A DNA stretch of 17,023 nt from an uncultured Erysipelotrichaceae bacterium (GCA_902800255.1 CADCDV010000048.1:1-17023), one strand, 5' to 3'. Shown: positions 8,644 through 14,956, numbered from the stretch's first letter. The notes: a model not told the origin generated them from the sequence alone. Translations and numbers: made by a program.

Positions 8644-9174
8644 TTAGTTGGCAGGCGTCTCGGCTGGGGCTGGGGCCTCAGCAGGAGCGCCATTCTTTTC
8701 GGCGACAGATTTGATTGCTCTGGCGAAACCAGAGATTGGTTCGTTGAGAACCATGCAGAACATCGAGAGCAATTGCTCCTTGGTTGGGAGCTTGGCGACA
8801 GCTTTTAAGCCTTTGGCATCGACGACCTGACCTTCGACGTATCCACCTTTGAGAACAAGATTCTCGTGGCCACGGCTGTACTTGTAGATGATGTTGACGC
8901 CGGAGCTGGTTTCTGGTGAGAAGACAAAGGCATTCGGGCCTTCGAGGAATTCATCGAGACCTTCGATGTTGTTCTCTTTGAGGGCTCTGCGGACCATGGT
9001 GTTTTTGAAGACACCGAAGTGAGCATTCTTCTCAGCGAGTTTACGGCGAAGTTCGGTGAGCTCGGCCACGGTCAAGCCATGATAGCTGACAATGGCGATG
9101 GCTTTGCTATTCTGGATGCCTTCGGAGATGGTCTTAACAGCATCTTGTTTAGCTTGGAGTGCTTTTTCGTTCAT
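8644..9174 (-). CDS. rplJ: Ribosomal protein L10 (uL10)
   Basis: This is the 176-residue base of the ribosomal stalk. It binds 23S rRNA and carries L7/L12 dimers on its C-terminal helix. The sequence starts MNEKALQAKQDAVKTISEGI. It contains the typical AIAIVSYHGLTVAELTELRR and GVFKNTMVRRALKE segments (residues about 26-66) and ends in an Ala/Pro-rich tail. The start has AAAGGAGG 7 nt upstream. The gene is preceded by an L10 leader RNA element, so it is probably autoregulated by the L10-L12 complex, and it is followed closely by rplL. Length is normal for the family (about 165-180). Confidence 0.97.
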   Translation of the reverse strand: MNEKALQAKQDAVKTISEGIQNSKAIAIVSYHGLTVAELTELRRKLAEKNAHFGVFKNTMVRRALKENNIEGLDEFLEGPNAFVFSPETSSGVNIIYKYSRGHENLVLKGGYVEGQVVDAKGLKAVAKLPTKEQLLSMFCMVLNEPISGFARAIKSVAEKNGAPAEAPAPAETPAN

Positions 9175-9241
9175 CGTAGTTCCTCCTTTCTTTATCGACT
9201 GTATGTGAAGCTTGGTATAACTAGTGGGTTATGAATTAAAT

Positions 9242-9300
9242 GGTATCCTCCGCAACGTGTATTTATTAAGGCACTTGCCCGTTGCTCTCTTAGGTATAAC
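9242..9300 (-). promoter_or_regulatory. L10 ribosomal protein leader
   Basis: The rplA-rplJ gap of about 160 nt folds on the minus strand into an arm with stem GCAACG/CGTTGC (9280-9285 with 9252-9257). This arm encloses a small hairpin GGCA-AG-TGCC (9270-9279). Below the stem, purine-rich sides AAGAGA and GGAGGAT form a kink-turn-like internal loop. This is the layout of the L10 leader family, which binds the L10-L12 complex. Its position directly before rplJ supports the call. Outer pairings were not resolved. Confidence 0.75.
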
Positions 9301-9335
9301 AAGCAATTCACCAAATTTGGTGTTTGCCAAGAATC

Positions 9336-9479
9336 TTAGTTCTTAGCTTCAAAGGTGAGCTTCATGCCTGGGCCCATGGTTGTGTGAAGGACGCAGGATT
9401 TGATGAATTTACCTTTGACGGTGCTCGGACGGGATTTGGCGATGGTCTCGGTAACGGTGTTGAGGTTATCGATGATCTT
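9336..9479 (-). CDS. rplA: Ribosomal protein L1, C-terminal part (second frame)
   Basis: These are the last 47 residues of L1, reading KIIDNLNTVTETIAKSRP onward and ending TMGPGMKLTFEAKN and TAA. The STMGPGVK-type segment is the family's C-terminal signature. It is offset by one base from the N-terminal part. Joining the two at 9480 gives 231 residues, the normal L1 length, so a single extra G (or equivalent) explains the break. There is no independent start. Confidence 0.92.
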   Translation of the reverse strand, partial: KIIDNLNTVTETIAKSRPSTVKGKFIKSCVLHTTMGPGMKLTFEAKN

Positions 9480-10032
9480 CGCTTTCTTCGAAGGAGCAGC
9501 GAGCGATGGAGATGTTGAGGTTGCCATCGCGGTCGACACGGTAGGCGATCTTACCACGTTTGATCTCGCTGATAGCGGTAGCGAGGTCCATGGTGACGGT
9601 TCCGGTCTTTGGGTTTGGCATCAAGCCTTTTGGACCAAGGATGCGGCCCATACCCATTTTGCCAAGCTCACCCATCATATCTGGGGTAGCGACCATGACA
9701 TCGAATCCGAACCAGTTTTCGTTGAGGATCTTCTCGAGCATGTCTTTGGCACCGACGAAGTCAGCACCGGCGGCTTTGGCTTCTTCCTGCTTGTTGTTGG
9801 TGATGGCTAAGATCTTCTTGGTCTTACCATTGCCATGAGGAAGGGCTAAGGTGCCACGGATAAGCTGGTCGGCTTTGGTTGGGTCGACATTGAGCGCGAA
9901 GCTGATGTCGATGGTGCTATCGAACTTGGTGGTGCTGGTCTTCTTGATGAGGGCAGCAGCTTCTTCGATAGTGTATTCTTTGCTGGCGTCGATGAGAGCG
10001 GCGGCGGCGTTATATTTCTTGAAGTGTTTCAT
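9466..10032 (-). CDS. rplA: Ribosomal protein L1 (uL1), N-terminal part (frame broken near 9480)
   Basis: L1 binds 23S rRNA at the mobile L1 stalk by the exit site and acts as translational repressor of its own operon. The sequence is family-like from MKHFKKYNAAAALIDASK, through RGTLALPHGNGK and the MGRILGPKGLMPNPKTGTVT rRNA-binding motif (about residues 126-145), to SFEES (codon 9481-9483, residue 184). It then goes out of frame and stops at 9466. Start: ATG at 10032 with an AGGAGG site upstream, 14 nt after the rplK stop. The remainder of L1 is present in the next frame, so the gene is complete apart from a one-base lesion. Confidence 0.95.
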   Translation of the reverse strand: MKHFKKYNAAAALIDASKEYTIEEAAALIKKTSTTKFDSTIDISFALNVDPTKADQLIRGTLALPHGNGKTKKILAITNNKQEEAKAAGADFVGAKDMLEKILNENWFGFDVMVATPDMMGELGKMGMGRILGPKGLMPNPKTGTVTMDLATAISEIKRGKIAYRVDRDGNLNISIARCSFEESEDHR

Positions 10033-10046
10033 GTTTCGCCTCCTCC

Positions 10047-10460
10047 TTATTTCTCGTCAATGGTGATGCCCATGTTGCGGGCACTGCCGGCGATGATCTT
10101 CTTGGCCGCCTCGATATCGTTGGCGTTGAGATCTGGCATCTTGTAGTTAGCGATCTCTTCAAGCTGAGCCTGGGAGATGTGACCGACAATCTGCTTTGGG
10201 TTGCCGGAGCCTTTTTCAAGGCCAGCAGCCTTCAAGATGAGCTCTCTAGCTGGAGTCGTCTTGATTTCGAAGTCGTAGGACTTATCTTCATAAGCCGTGA
10301 TGATGACAGGGACGACCTGACCCTTTCTGTCAGCGGTCTTCGCATTGAAGTCGGTGCAGAACTTGGCCATCTGAACACCCGCAGAAGCGAGTTTTGGACC
10401 TGGATGGGCATCTCCGCCAGGGAGCTCCATCTTAAGTCTCTTAGCGATTCTTTTTGCCAT
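10047..10460 (-). CDS. rplK: Ribosomal protein L11 (uL11), Mollicutes-type loop
   Basis: L11 forms the GTPase-associated centre with 23S rRNA helices 43/44 and is the first gene of the operon. The start is ATG 10460 (MAKRIAKRLKMELPGG), with AAGGAGG 7 nt upstream. A longer in-frame reading to 10526 crosses the leader and is rejected. At 137 residues it is slightly short. In the N-terminal domain the usual NPAPPVGPALGQAGVNI becomes HPGPKLASAGVQM (about residues 19-31), four residues shorter, as in mycoplasma L11. The remainder is typical: FNAKTADRKGQVVPVIITAY, KTTPARELILKAAG and YKMPDLNANDIEAAKKIIAG. The region altered is part of the thiostrepton-binding face. Confidence 0.97.
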   Translation of the reverse strand: MAKRIAKRLKMELPGGDAHPGPKLASAGVQMAKFCTDFNAKTADRKGQVVPVIITAYEDKSYDFEIKTTPARELILKAAGLEKGSGNPKQIVGHISQAQLEEIANYKMPDLNANDIEAAKKIIAGSARNMGITIDEK

Positions 10461-10490
10461 GTGTTTCCTCCTTTTGGAAATTAGCATGCA

Positions 10491-10526
10491 GTGGCTTATC
10501 GGAACGCCGCTAAACGTTCCTACCAC
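10491..10526 (-). promoter_or_regulatory. Probable L1-binding leader of the rplKA operon
   Basis: In the rplK 5' UTR the minus strand folds as an outer stem GTGG/CCAC and an inner stem GGAACG/CGTTCC. They are separated by an asymmetric internal loop (TA against GATAAG). Two short helices joined by such a loop are the recognition pattern for ribosomal protein L1, which represses its own operon. The element sits about 30 nt before the rplK ribosome site. I did not align it to a covariance model, so the assignment is by structure and position. Confidence 0.6.
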
Positions 10527-10559
10527 GCTCCACGCATATACAAATAGCGTGCGGATATA

Positions 10560-10588
10560 AATATACGCGTGTGAAATCTGTGTTTCAA
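10560..10588 (-). promoter_or_regulatory. Sigma-A-type promoter of the rplK-rpoC operon
   Basis: On the minus strand TTGAAA (10583-10588), a spacer of exactly 17 nt and TATATT (10560-10565) make a good housekeeping promoter. It would start RNA near 10553, giving a leader of about 93 nt. The leader contains a small hairpin (CACGC/GCGTG, 10531-10551) and the probable L1 site. Upstream DNA is A/T-rich, which may act as an UP-like element. Confidence 0.75.
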
Positions 10589-10763
10589 CAAGAAAATGAA
10601 GAATTTGTTTTATTAGGCTCCATCGAGGTTTTTCAAATATTCAAAAATCCCTGCAAAAAAGCAAAAAATCCCCTGCAAAACCCCAATATTCTTCATTAAT
10701 AGGCCCTTCAGAAAAAAGTTTTTTGATCTCTTTGGACGAGTCAAATCGCCCTCATGTATCTTG
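10589..10763. other. A/T-rich spacer between the divergent rplK and protease promoters
   Basis: No gene is visible. The spacer holds an imperfect tandem repeat: AAAAATCCCTGCAAAA at 10643-10658 and the similar AAAAATCCCCTGCAAAA at 10664-10680. It also holds the palindrome AAAAAACTTTTTT-like stretch near 10712-10724. A 14-nt piece of the second repeat (AAATCCCCTGCAAA, 10666-10679) recurs inverted at 12487-12500. The block probably serves as upstream promoter DNA for the two divergent transcripts. Confidence 0.6.
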
Positions 10764-10793
10764 ATGTGCACATACGGAAATATCGTGTATAAT
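10764..10793 (+). promoter_or_regulatory. Promoter and palindrome of the M6 protease gene
   Basis: A perfect TATAAT (10788-10793) lies only 6 nt before the ATG at 10800. No proper -35 box is present at the right distance; TTGATG at 10761 is 21 nt away. In that place is the perfect palindrome ATGTGCACAT (10764-10773). The lack of a -35 with a palindrome instead suggests activator- or repressor-controlled transcription. RNA would start at about the A of the start codon. Confidence 0.6.
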
Positions 10794-10799
10794 GGGCAC

Positions 10800-12467
10800 A
10801 TGAAAAAGAACCGTGTAGCCAAATTAACTGTTTTGCTTGCAGGCATTTTTTCGCTTGCGAGCTGCGATCTCGGAGCCTTCATCAGGATCCTTGATAGCCT
10901 CTCCCCATCTAGCGGAGAACTCGACAATCCCCGTGAGCATTTGAGCATTGCCCTCGATTACCAAGAAGGCGAGCATTTCGCCGCCACCGAAACCAAATAC
11001 ACCTACGAGGACATCAATGATTCGACTGGCAATTTCCCATGCCGTTCGTATGGCAACGTCAAGCTTCTCGTCATTCCTGTGAAGATCAGAGGCTATGAAA
11101 GCATCGCCACTCAAACGAACATCGATAGACTCAATAACGCTTTCTTTGGAAATACCGAGGATACCGGATGGGAATCCGTTTCTTCCTTCTACAAGAAATC
11201 CTCCTATGGCGCCCTTAACTTCAGCGGCGTCGTTGCCGATCAATGGTATGACTGCGGTTACACGACCAATCAGCTTACAAATCTCACTGCCCCTGCTGGC
11301 ACACAAAACGCGAGTTCTTATGACCCAACCTGGACCATCCTTGAAGGAGCGGTCAGCTGGTACAAGCAAACCTATCATGACAACTGCACCCAATTCGATA
11401 TTGACCATGATGGCCTTATCGATGGTGTTTGGCTTGTCTATGGTTGCCCAAACCAGAAGAACGGATCAGGCCTAAACGAAAGACTTTTCTGGGCCTACAA
11501 CTACAAAGACTATTCGGTAACGAATAGAGTTCAGTCTAATCCAGTCGGATATAGCTACTGCTGGGCTTCTTATGACTTCATGGATGCTGGCGGATATGGC
11601 TCAGGCGCCAAACAGGTTGATGCCCACACCTACATCCACGAAACAGGACACCTTATGGGTCTTGAGGATTACTACGTCGCAAGCAGAGAGCCAGGCGAAG
11701 AGAACTATGGACCTATGGGCGGTCTCGATATGATGGATTACAACATCCTCGACCACAATGCCTGGAGCAAATACTCCTATGGCTGGATCAAGCCTTATGT
11801 CGTCGATGATTCTTGTGAGATCGTCTTGAAACCAAGCGCCACCTCCGGTCAGGCCATCATCCTTCCAACCACTGGCGGATTCAATGGCAGTGCCTTCGAC
11901 GAGTTCATCATGATGGAGTTCTACACCCCAGACCTTCTCAACTACCAAGACTCCTTTGTCGGATATGCCAGCTACCCTCACGGCTTCATTGAGAATGGCG
12001 TCCGTATCTATCACGTCGATGCCCGTATCGCGACGAAATCAACATTAGCCCCTAATGGCAGATACGATGATGATTTCGATGCTGAGACCGAAAGCGCACT
12101 CGTCGTGGCCAGCAACTCCAGCGCCTATAACAGAAAGAACGCTTCGAATTACCTCACTGGTGAATCAAGCCTTCCTAGTAATATCCTCAAGTTCCGTCTC
12201 ATCCAAGAGCTCGACTGCACCCGCAAGAGGAACTTCGATACCGAAAAACAGACCGTCGCTGGAAATGAAATCGGTGTCTACGCTGATAACAGCACCCTCT
12301 TCCAGAACGATGATGTCTTTGACTATGAGACTTACAAAGAGAGCTTCCCAAATTACGTCAATGGTGGAAACAAAACGATGAACGACGGTACCTCTCTTCC
12401 ATGGAGAGCGTCCTTCTCCGAGATGAGTGATAGCTCCATCAAAGTAACCATCACAAAACTCAGCTAA
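10800..12467 (+). CDS. M6-family (immune inhibitor A-like) metalloprotease lipoprotein
   Basis: This is a predicted secreted, membrane-tethered zinc endopeptidase of 555 residues. The N-terminus has KK, a hydrophobic stretch and a lipobox LASC (Cys22), so it should be exported and lipid-anchored. The M6 fold shows in SVSSFYKKSSYGALNFSG (about 125-142). It also shows in the zinc-binding HETGHLMGLED (H280, E281, H284, with D290 as the HExxHxxGxxD-type third ligand) and the Met-turn region GLDMMDY (about 309-315). The start is taken as ATG 10800 because it gives a clean signal peptide; a TTG at 10761 is in frame but overlaps the promoter. No ribosome site precedes it. It is a single-gene unit ending at a terminator at 12490-12521. 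The substrate is unknown; host or extracellular proteins are plausible. Confidence 0.9.
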   Translation: MKKNRVAKLTVLLAGIFSLASCDLGAFIRILDSLSPSSGELDNPREHLSIALDYQEGEHFAATETKYTYEDINDSTGNFPCRSYGNVKLLVIPVKIRGYESIATQTNIDRLNNAFFGNTEDTGWESVSSFYKKSSYGALNFSGVVADQWYDCGYTTNQLTNLTAPAGTQNASSYDPTWTILEGAVSWYKQTYHDNCTQFDIDHDGLIDGVWLVYGCPNQKNGSGLNERLFWAYNYKDYSVTNRVQSNPVGYSYCWASYDFMDAGGYGSGAKQVDAHTYIHETGHLMGLEDYYVASREPGEENYGPMGGLDMMDYNILDHNAWSKYSYGWIKPYVVDDSCEIVLKPSATSGQAIILPTTGGFNGSAFDEFIMMEFYTPDLLNYQDSFVGYASYPHGFIENGVRIYHVDARIATKSTLAPNGRYDDDFDAETESALVVASNSSAYNRKNASNYLTGESSLPSNILKFRLIQELDCTRKRNFDTEKQTVAGNEIGVYADNSTLFQNDDVFDYETYKESFPNYVNGGNKTMNDGTSLPWRASFSEMSDSSIKVTITKLS

Positions 12468-13679
12468 TTAGTTATTCTGTTCAAGATTTGCAGGGGATTT
12501 ATCATCCTCTGCTTTCTTTTTGTAGGCGTGCGTGAATAAAAGAATGATGATGCCTGCAAGGAGTATGCCCGCGAGGATATAGAAGTAATTGATGAAGCCA
12601 ATCGCGTTATAAATCGTAGAAGACACAAGGTTGATGACACCGCAGAAGATGTAGGTCGCTCCTGTCGCTAAAGAGCAGGCTTTGGAGCAGGCTTTGATAC
12701 CAACGATCTCTTGGGTGAAAAGGACGAGGCTTACAAGGCCAAAGCCATAGCCGGCACCTCTAAGGATGAAGACAACCCATAAGAGAGCGGTGAAGTTTGT
12801 TATTAGAGCGCTAGCAAGGACAGCGGAAAGCTGAATGCAGCATGCGAAGACAAGAATCCTCTTCTGAGTTTTGAAGATCTTGAGGAAAAGAGGAAGCATG
12901 AGCATGATGCCCATCTCAACTGCCACTCTGACAACCGTCCATATAGCGGTCTCTCCATCAGAGAGTCCACCACCGCCGGTCGTCATGAAGATCGGAAGGA
13001 TGTAATTGAAGTTATTTAACGCGCCATAGAACAGAGCGCTGAAGATAAGCAAAAGCCAAACGTTTCCGTTCGAAAAGAATTCCTTGTTGCTGATCTTTTG
13101 CTCTGGGGTGACTTGGCCAAGCTTTTCTTCTTTTGGACGTTTGAGGAAGAAAGATATCGGAAGCATCGAAAGGATGAATATCGCACCGATATTGAAGAAG
13201 ATCGTGTATCCGATCTTGTCTAAGAAGAAGTATCCAAAGAGGCTTCCGCATATATATGCGAGGGAACCCATGATTCTAATCGTGCTGAATGGGATGTTGT
13301 GTCTTTTAGCGGAGTTCGCACCCATGCCATCGATAAGGCCAAAGAAGCAGGAATTGTGCATGGCAGTCAAAATGGTGATCGGTAATAACCACCAGAAGCT
13401 CTGAGTGATGCCAAAGCAACCTAAGAAGATAGCTTCGAGAACAGAGATAAGCCTGATAAGGAAGACATTGTTCCTCCATGATGTTTCAAAGAAAGAATAA
13501 ATGAAATTGCCTACGAAGAAGGCAAATGGAACGGAGGCCAAAAGGATTGATTTCTCAAGATCATTTAGGCCAGCGCAGCTAGCGAAATAAAGAGAAAAGA
13601 ATGGGGTGAATAAAGCGTCACCGAAATATAGGGCAAAAGTGAGGAATCTATAGATGTGGGTGTTTTTCCTGCTCTCCAT
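12468..13679 (-). CDS. MFS transporter (MFS_1-like)
   Basis: This is a 403-residue integral membrane transporter with about 12 hydrophobic helices in two sets of six, separated by a charged loop (KRPKEEKLGQVTPEQK, about residues 178-195). The segment FSTIRIMGSLAYICGSLFGYF (about 130-150) matches the RxRLWGSxG pattern of the MFS_1-like / nucleoside:H+ symporter group. The substrate cannot be told. The start ATG at 13679 lies 2 nt after the stop of the regulator gene upstream with only a weak ribosome site, so translation is probably coupled. The stop abuts the stop of the convergent protease gene (TAA then TTA) with no space, and the 3' end contains that gene's terminator. An export or uptake role controlled by the upstream regulator is an inference. 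Confidence 0.85.
   Translation of the reverse strand: MESRKNTHIYRFLTFALYFGDALFTPFFSLYFASCAGLNDLEKSILLASVPFAFFVGNFIYSFFETSWRNNVFLIRLISVLEAIFLGCFGITQSFWWLLPITILTAMHNSCFFGLIDGMGANSAKRHNIPFSTIRIMGSLAYICGSLFGYFFLDKIGYTIFFNIGAIFILSMLPISFFLKRPKEEKLGQVTPEQKISNKEFFSNGNVWLLLIFSALFYGALNNFNYILPIFMTTGGGGLSDGETAIWTVVRVAVEMGIMLMLPLFLKIFKTQKRILVFACCIQLSAVLASALITNFTALLWVVFILRGAGYGFGLVSLVLFTQEIVGIKACSKACSLATGATYIFCGVINLVSSTIYNAIGFINYFYILAGILLAGIIILLFTHAYKKKAEDDKSPANLEQNN
12490..12521 (+). terminator. Rho-independent terminator of the protease gene, inside the MFS coding end
   Basis: The stem is GCAGGGGAT/ATCCTCTGC, 9 bp with one G-U pair and a 5-nt loop (12490-12512). It is followed by TTTCTTTTT on the plus strand, 22 nt past the protease stop. 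It overlaps codons for the C-terminal tail of the opposing MFS protein. Confidence 0.85.
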
Positions 13680-13681
13680 AC

Positions 13682-14686
13682 TTAGACAAGACTAGCCTTA
13701 AGGCTAGCAAGTTCCTCCTTAAGAAGTCTCGCGGACACTCCCCAACCAAACATTGAGAAGACACTCATGACGATGCAGAACGGGATGAAAATGACGGATG
13801 AAAAGGCAGCAATTGAAGCCGCGACCATCACTTTAACTGTGGCCATATAAAGGACACCATTCTGACTCTTGAAAACACGGGAAATCGGAATGGCATAAAA
13901 GACCTTTGCAGCGCCTGTGACACCTTTCCCAATCCAGGTGTTATGAGACAAGGAGGCGTACACAAAAGAGAAGGCCATATAACCCAAAATAAGAGCTAAG
14001 AAAGTGATGCCAACTTCATACCTTAACTCAAGGCTATATTTGAACCATTTGAAGCCATTCCAGGCGAAGATAAAAGAAGCGAATAATGCGACAATTGCAG
14101 TGAAAAGCCCTGACAAAACCGCCCTCTTTTTAACTTTTGAGAGAGTTAAGATTTTGCCTCTAGTTTCCTTTTGGGATTTGAGTTTTTTCTCTTCCAAAAG
14201 ATAGTCGCAGCAGCTCTCGCAGAAGTAGTCATAACCCCCTACTTGTGGGTCATATGTATAGACGATTTCCTCGTATGGGTTTTTGAGGAATTCGCTTCTG
14301 ATAACTTTCTCGGCTTTTCCGGTTCCGTAAACGTCTCCTTCAAGGATCGGTTTGCCGCATCTTGCACAGTGTCCGAGGACGAGTCTTTTCTTGGTCTTGG
14401 TGATCTTGATCGCAGTCTTTTTTGATGAGGTTGATGAGGCGATGAATTCATTGATATCGGCATCGAAGAATTTGGCGATCCTCTCAATGGTCTCGTCGTC
14501 TGGCAAACGAGACCCTTCACACCACTGCTCCACCAAAGCCGGAAGCACGCCTAAAGAAGCGGCTAGAACGCTTTTGGTCACCCCAACGTGGAAATCATAA
14601 ACTACTCTTTTTGGAAAGGGAAAATGAAATCGCTTTTTTGAGGTAAACTTTTGTTTACTTGGTCGCCAAACCATCCAGAGGTTCAT
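13682..14686 (-). CDS. Membrane-anchored XRE-family regulator with zinc ribbon
   Basis: This protein has at most 334 residues. In order it shows an XRE/Cro-C1 helix-turn-helix (TKSVLAASLGVLPALVEQW through DDETIERIAKFFDADINEF, about 37-82). Next is a zinc-ribbon-like module with CxxC at 107/110 and CxxC at 156/159. A charged linker and three or four hydrophobic helices follow (about 188-210, 224-246 and 283-312). The plan suggests a DNA-binding protein tied to the membrane, perhaps sensing through its ribbon or membrane part. The start is uncertain: ATG 14686 or 14674, neither with a ribosome site, and both would include the palindrome at 14643-14658 as coding. The usual first helix of the HTH is poorly matched. 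It is followed 2 nt later by the MFS gene, its likely partner or target. Confidence 0.75.
   Translation of the reverse strand: MNLWMVWRPSKQKFTSKKRFHFPFPKRVVYDFHVGVTKSVLAASLGVLPALVEQWCEGSRLPDDETIERIAKFFDADINEFIASSTSSKKTAIKITKTKKRLVLGHCARCGKPILEGDVYGTGKAEKVIRSEFLKNPYEEIVYTYDPQVGGYDYFCESCCDYLLEEKKLKSQKETRGKILTLSKVKKRAVLSGLFTAIVALFASFIFAWNGFKWFKYSLELRYEVGITFLALILGYMAFSFVYASLSHNTWIGKGVTGAAKVFYAIPISRVFKSQNGVLYMATVKVMVAASIAAFSSVIFIPFCIVMSVFSMFGWGVSARLLKEELASLKASLV
14643..14658. promoter_or_regulatory. Candidate operator palindrome GTAAAC-N4-GTTTAC
   Basis: This is a perfect 6-bp inverted repeat with a 4-nt spacer near the 5' end of the regulator gene. A related site at 14726-14743 (TTACTT-AAAA-AAGTAA) shares the 8-mer GTTTACTT (14653-14660 and 14726-14733). 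Paired sites near an XRE regulator are typical for autoregulation, but binding is inferred. Confidence 0.45.
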
Positions 14687-14707
14687 GTAAAAACAGGGAG
14701 ATTTTTA

Positions 14708-14717
14708 CTGTGCACAG
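14708..14717. promoter_or_regulatory. Palindrome CTGTGCACAG upstream of the regulator gene
   Basis: This is a perfect 10-bp palindrome 22 nt before the upstream-most regulator ATG. Its core TGTGCACA is repeated in the protease promoter at 10765-10772. It is a possible common binding site. Confidence 0.4.
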
Positions 14718-14725
14718 GGTACAAA

Positions 14726-14743
14726 GTTTACTTAAAAAAGTAA
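14726..14743. promoter_or_regulatory. Second operator-like inverted repeat upstream of the regulator
   Basis: The arms TTACTT and AAGTAA are separated by AAAA, in the spacer between the regulator and the riboswitch operon. It shares GTTTACTT with the palindrome at 14653-14660. It lies about 40 nt upstream of the candidate ATG, where a promoter would be expected; I could not define -35/-10 boxes for the regulator with confidence. Confidence 0.4.
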
Positions 14744-14833
14744 GACAACATGGGGAAAATACCATTTTTGGCGAAAATACACGCTCACATGTAATTAAGT
14801 ATTTTCCTTGTAAAATTTTTCCACGCGTGCGAA

Positions 14834-14839
14834 GATAAT
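14834..14839 (+). promoter_or_regulatory. Putative -10 box for the riboswitch operon
   Basis: GATAAT is placed so that RNA would start at about 14846, just at the 5' edge of the aptamer. The only -35-like element (TTGTAA, 14808-14813) is 20 nt away, longer than ideal, so the promoter is weak or needs an activator. Confidence 0.45.
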
Positions 14840-14845
14840 CGTGTC

Positions 14846-14910
14846 AAAAGCAAAACCGGAGTAATTCGGCGACGCAAAACTACAGGGCCCTTAGGGGTAG
14901 CCAGCTGCCG
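14846..14910 (+). promoter_or_regulatory. Cyclic-di-GMP-I (GEMM-I) riboswitch aptamer
   Basis: The family's conserved blocks appear in order: AAAGCAAAACCGG (consensus GGCAAACC), GACGCAAAACTAC (consensus GACGCAAAGCUAC) and GGTAGCCAGCTGCCG (consensus UAGCCAGGCUGCCG). P2 is CCGGA/TTCGG capped by GTAA, a GNRA tetraloop, at 14856-14869, which docks on the other helix in this class. CTAC/GTAG closes the second arm. P1 is short here (GCA/TGC). The element sits directly upstream of a terminator and a surface-protein gene, a common target of this riboswitch. It binds the second messenger c-di-GMP and here probably controls transcription read-through. Confidence 0.9.
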
Positions 14911-14935
14911 TTAAGGGAGTTGGCGGTTTTTATTT
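14903..14935 (+). terminator. Riboswitch expression-platform terminator
   Basis: The arms AGCTGCC (14903-14909) and GGCGGTT (14922-14928) form a stem with G-U pairs, followed by TTTTATTT. The 5' arm overlaps the last aptamer helix strand. The loop contains TAAGGG (14912-14917), exactly complementary to CCCTTA (14888-14893) in the aptamer. The terminator therefore has competing folds as expected for a switch. Confidence 0.8.
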
Positions 14936-14956
14936 CTAGGAGACCTCGCTCCCCAA

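Noticed and set aside
8629..8644. Start of rplL at the upstream ATG 8644
   Set aside because: It overlaps the rplJ stop and the GGAGG that serves the ATG at 8629; the shorter start gives the family N-terminus MAEKL.
9309..9322. Palindrome CACCAAATTTGGTG after rplA as a terminator
   Set aside because: It has no T run on the minus strand and almost no loop space; more likely a small hairpin in the leader region.
9466..9490. Programmed ribosomal frameshift in rplA
   Set aside because: There is no slippery heptamer, downstream pseudoknot or internal ribosome site, and L1 is not known to use frameshifting.
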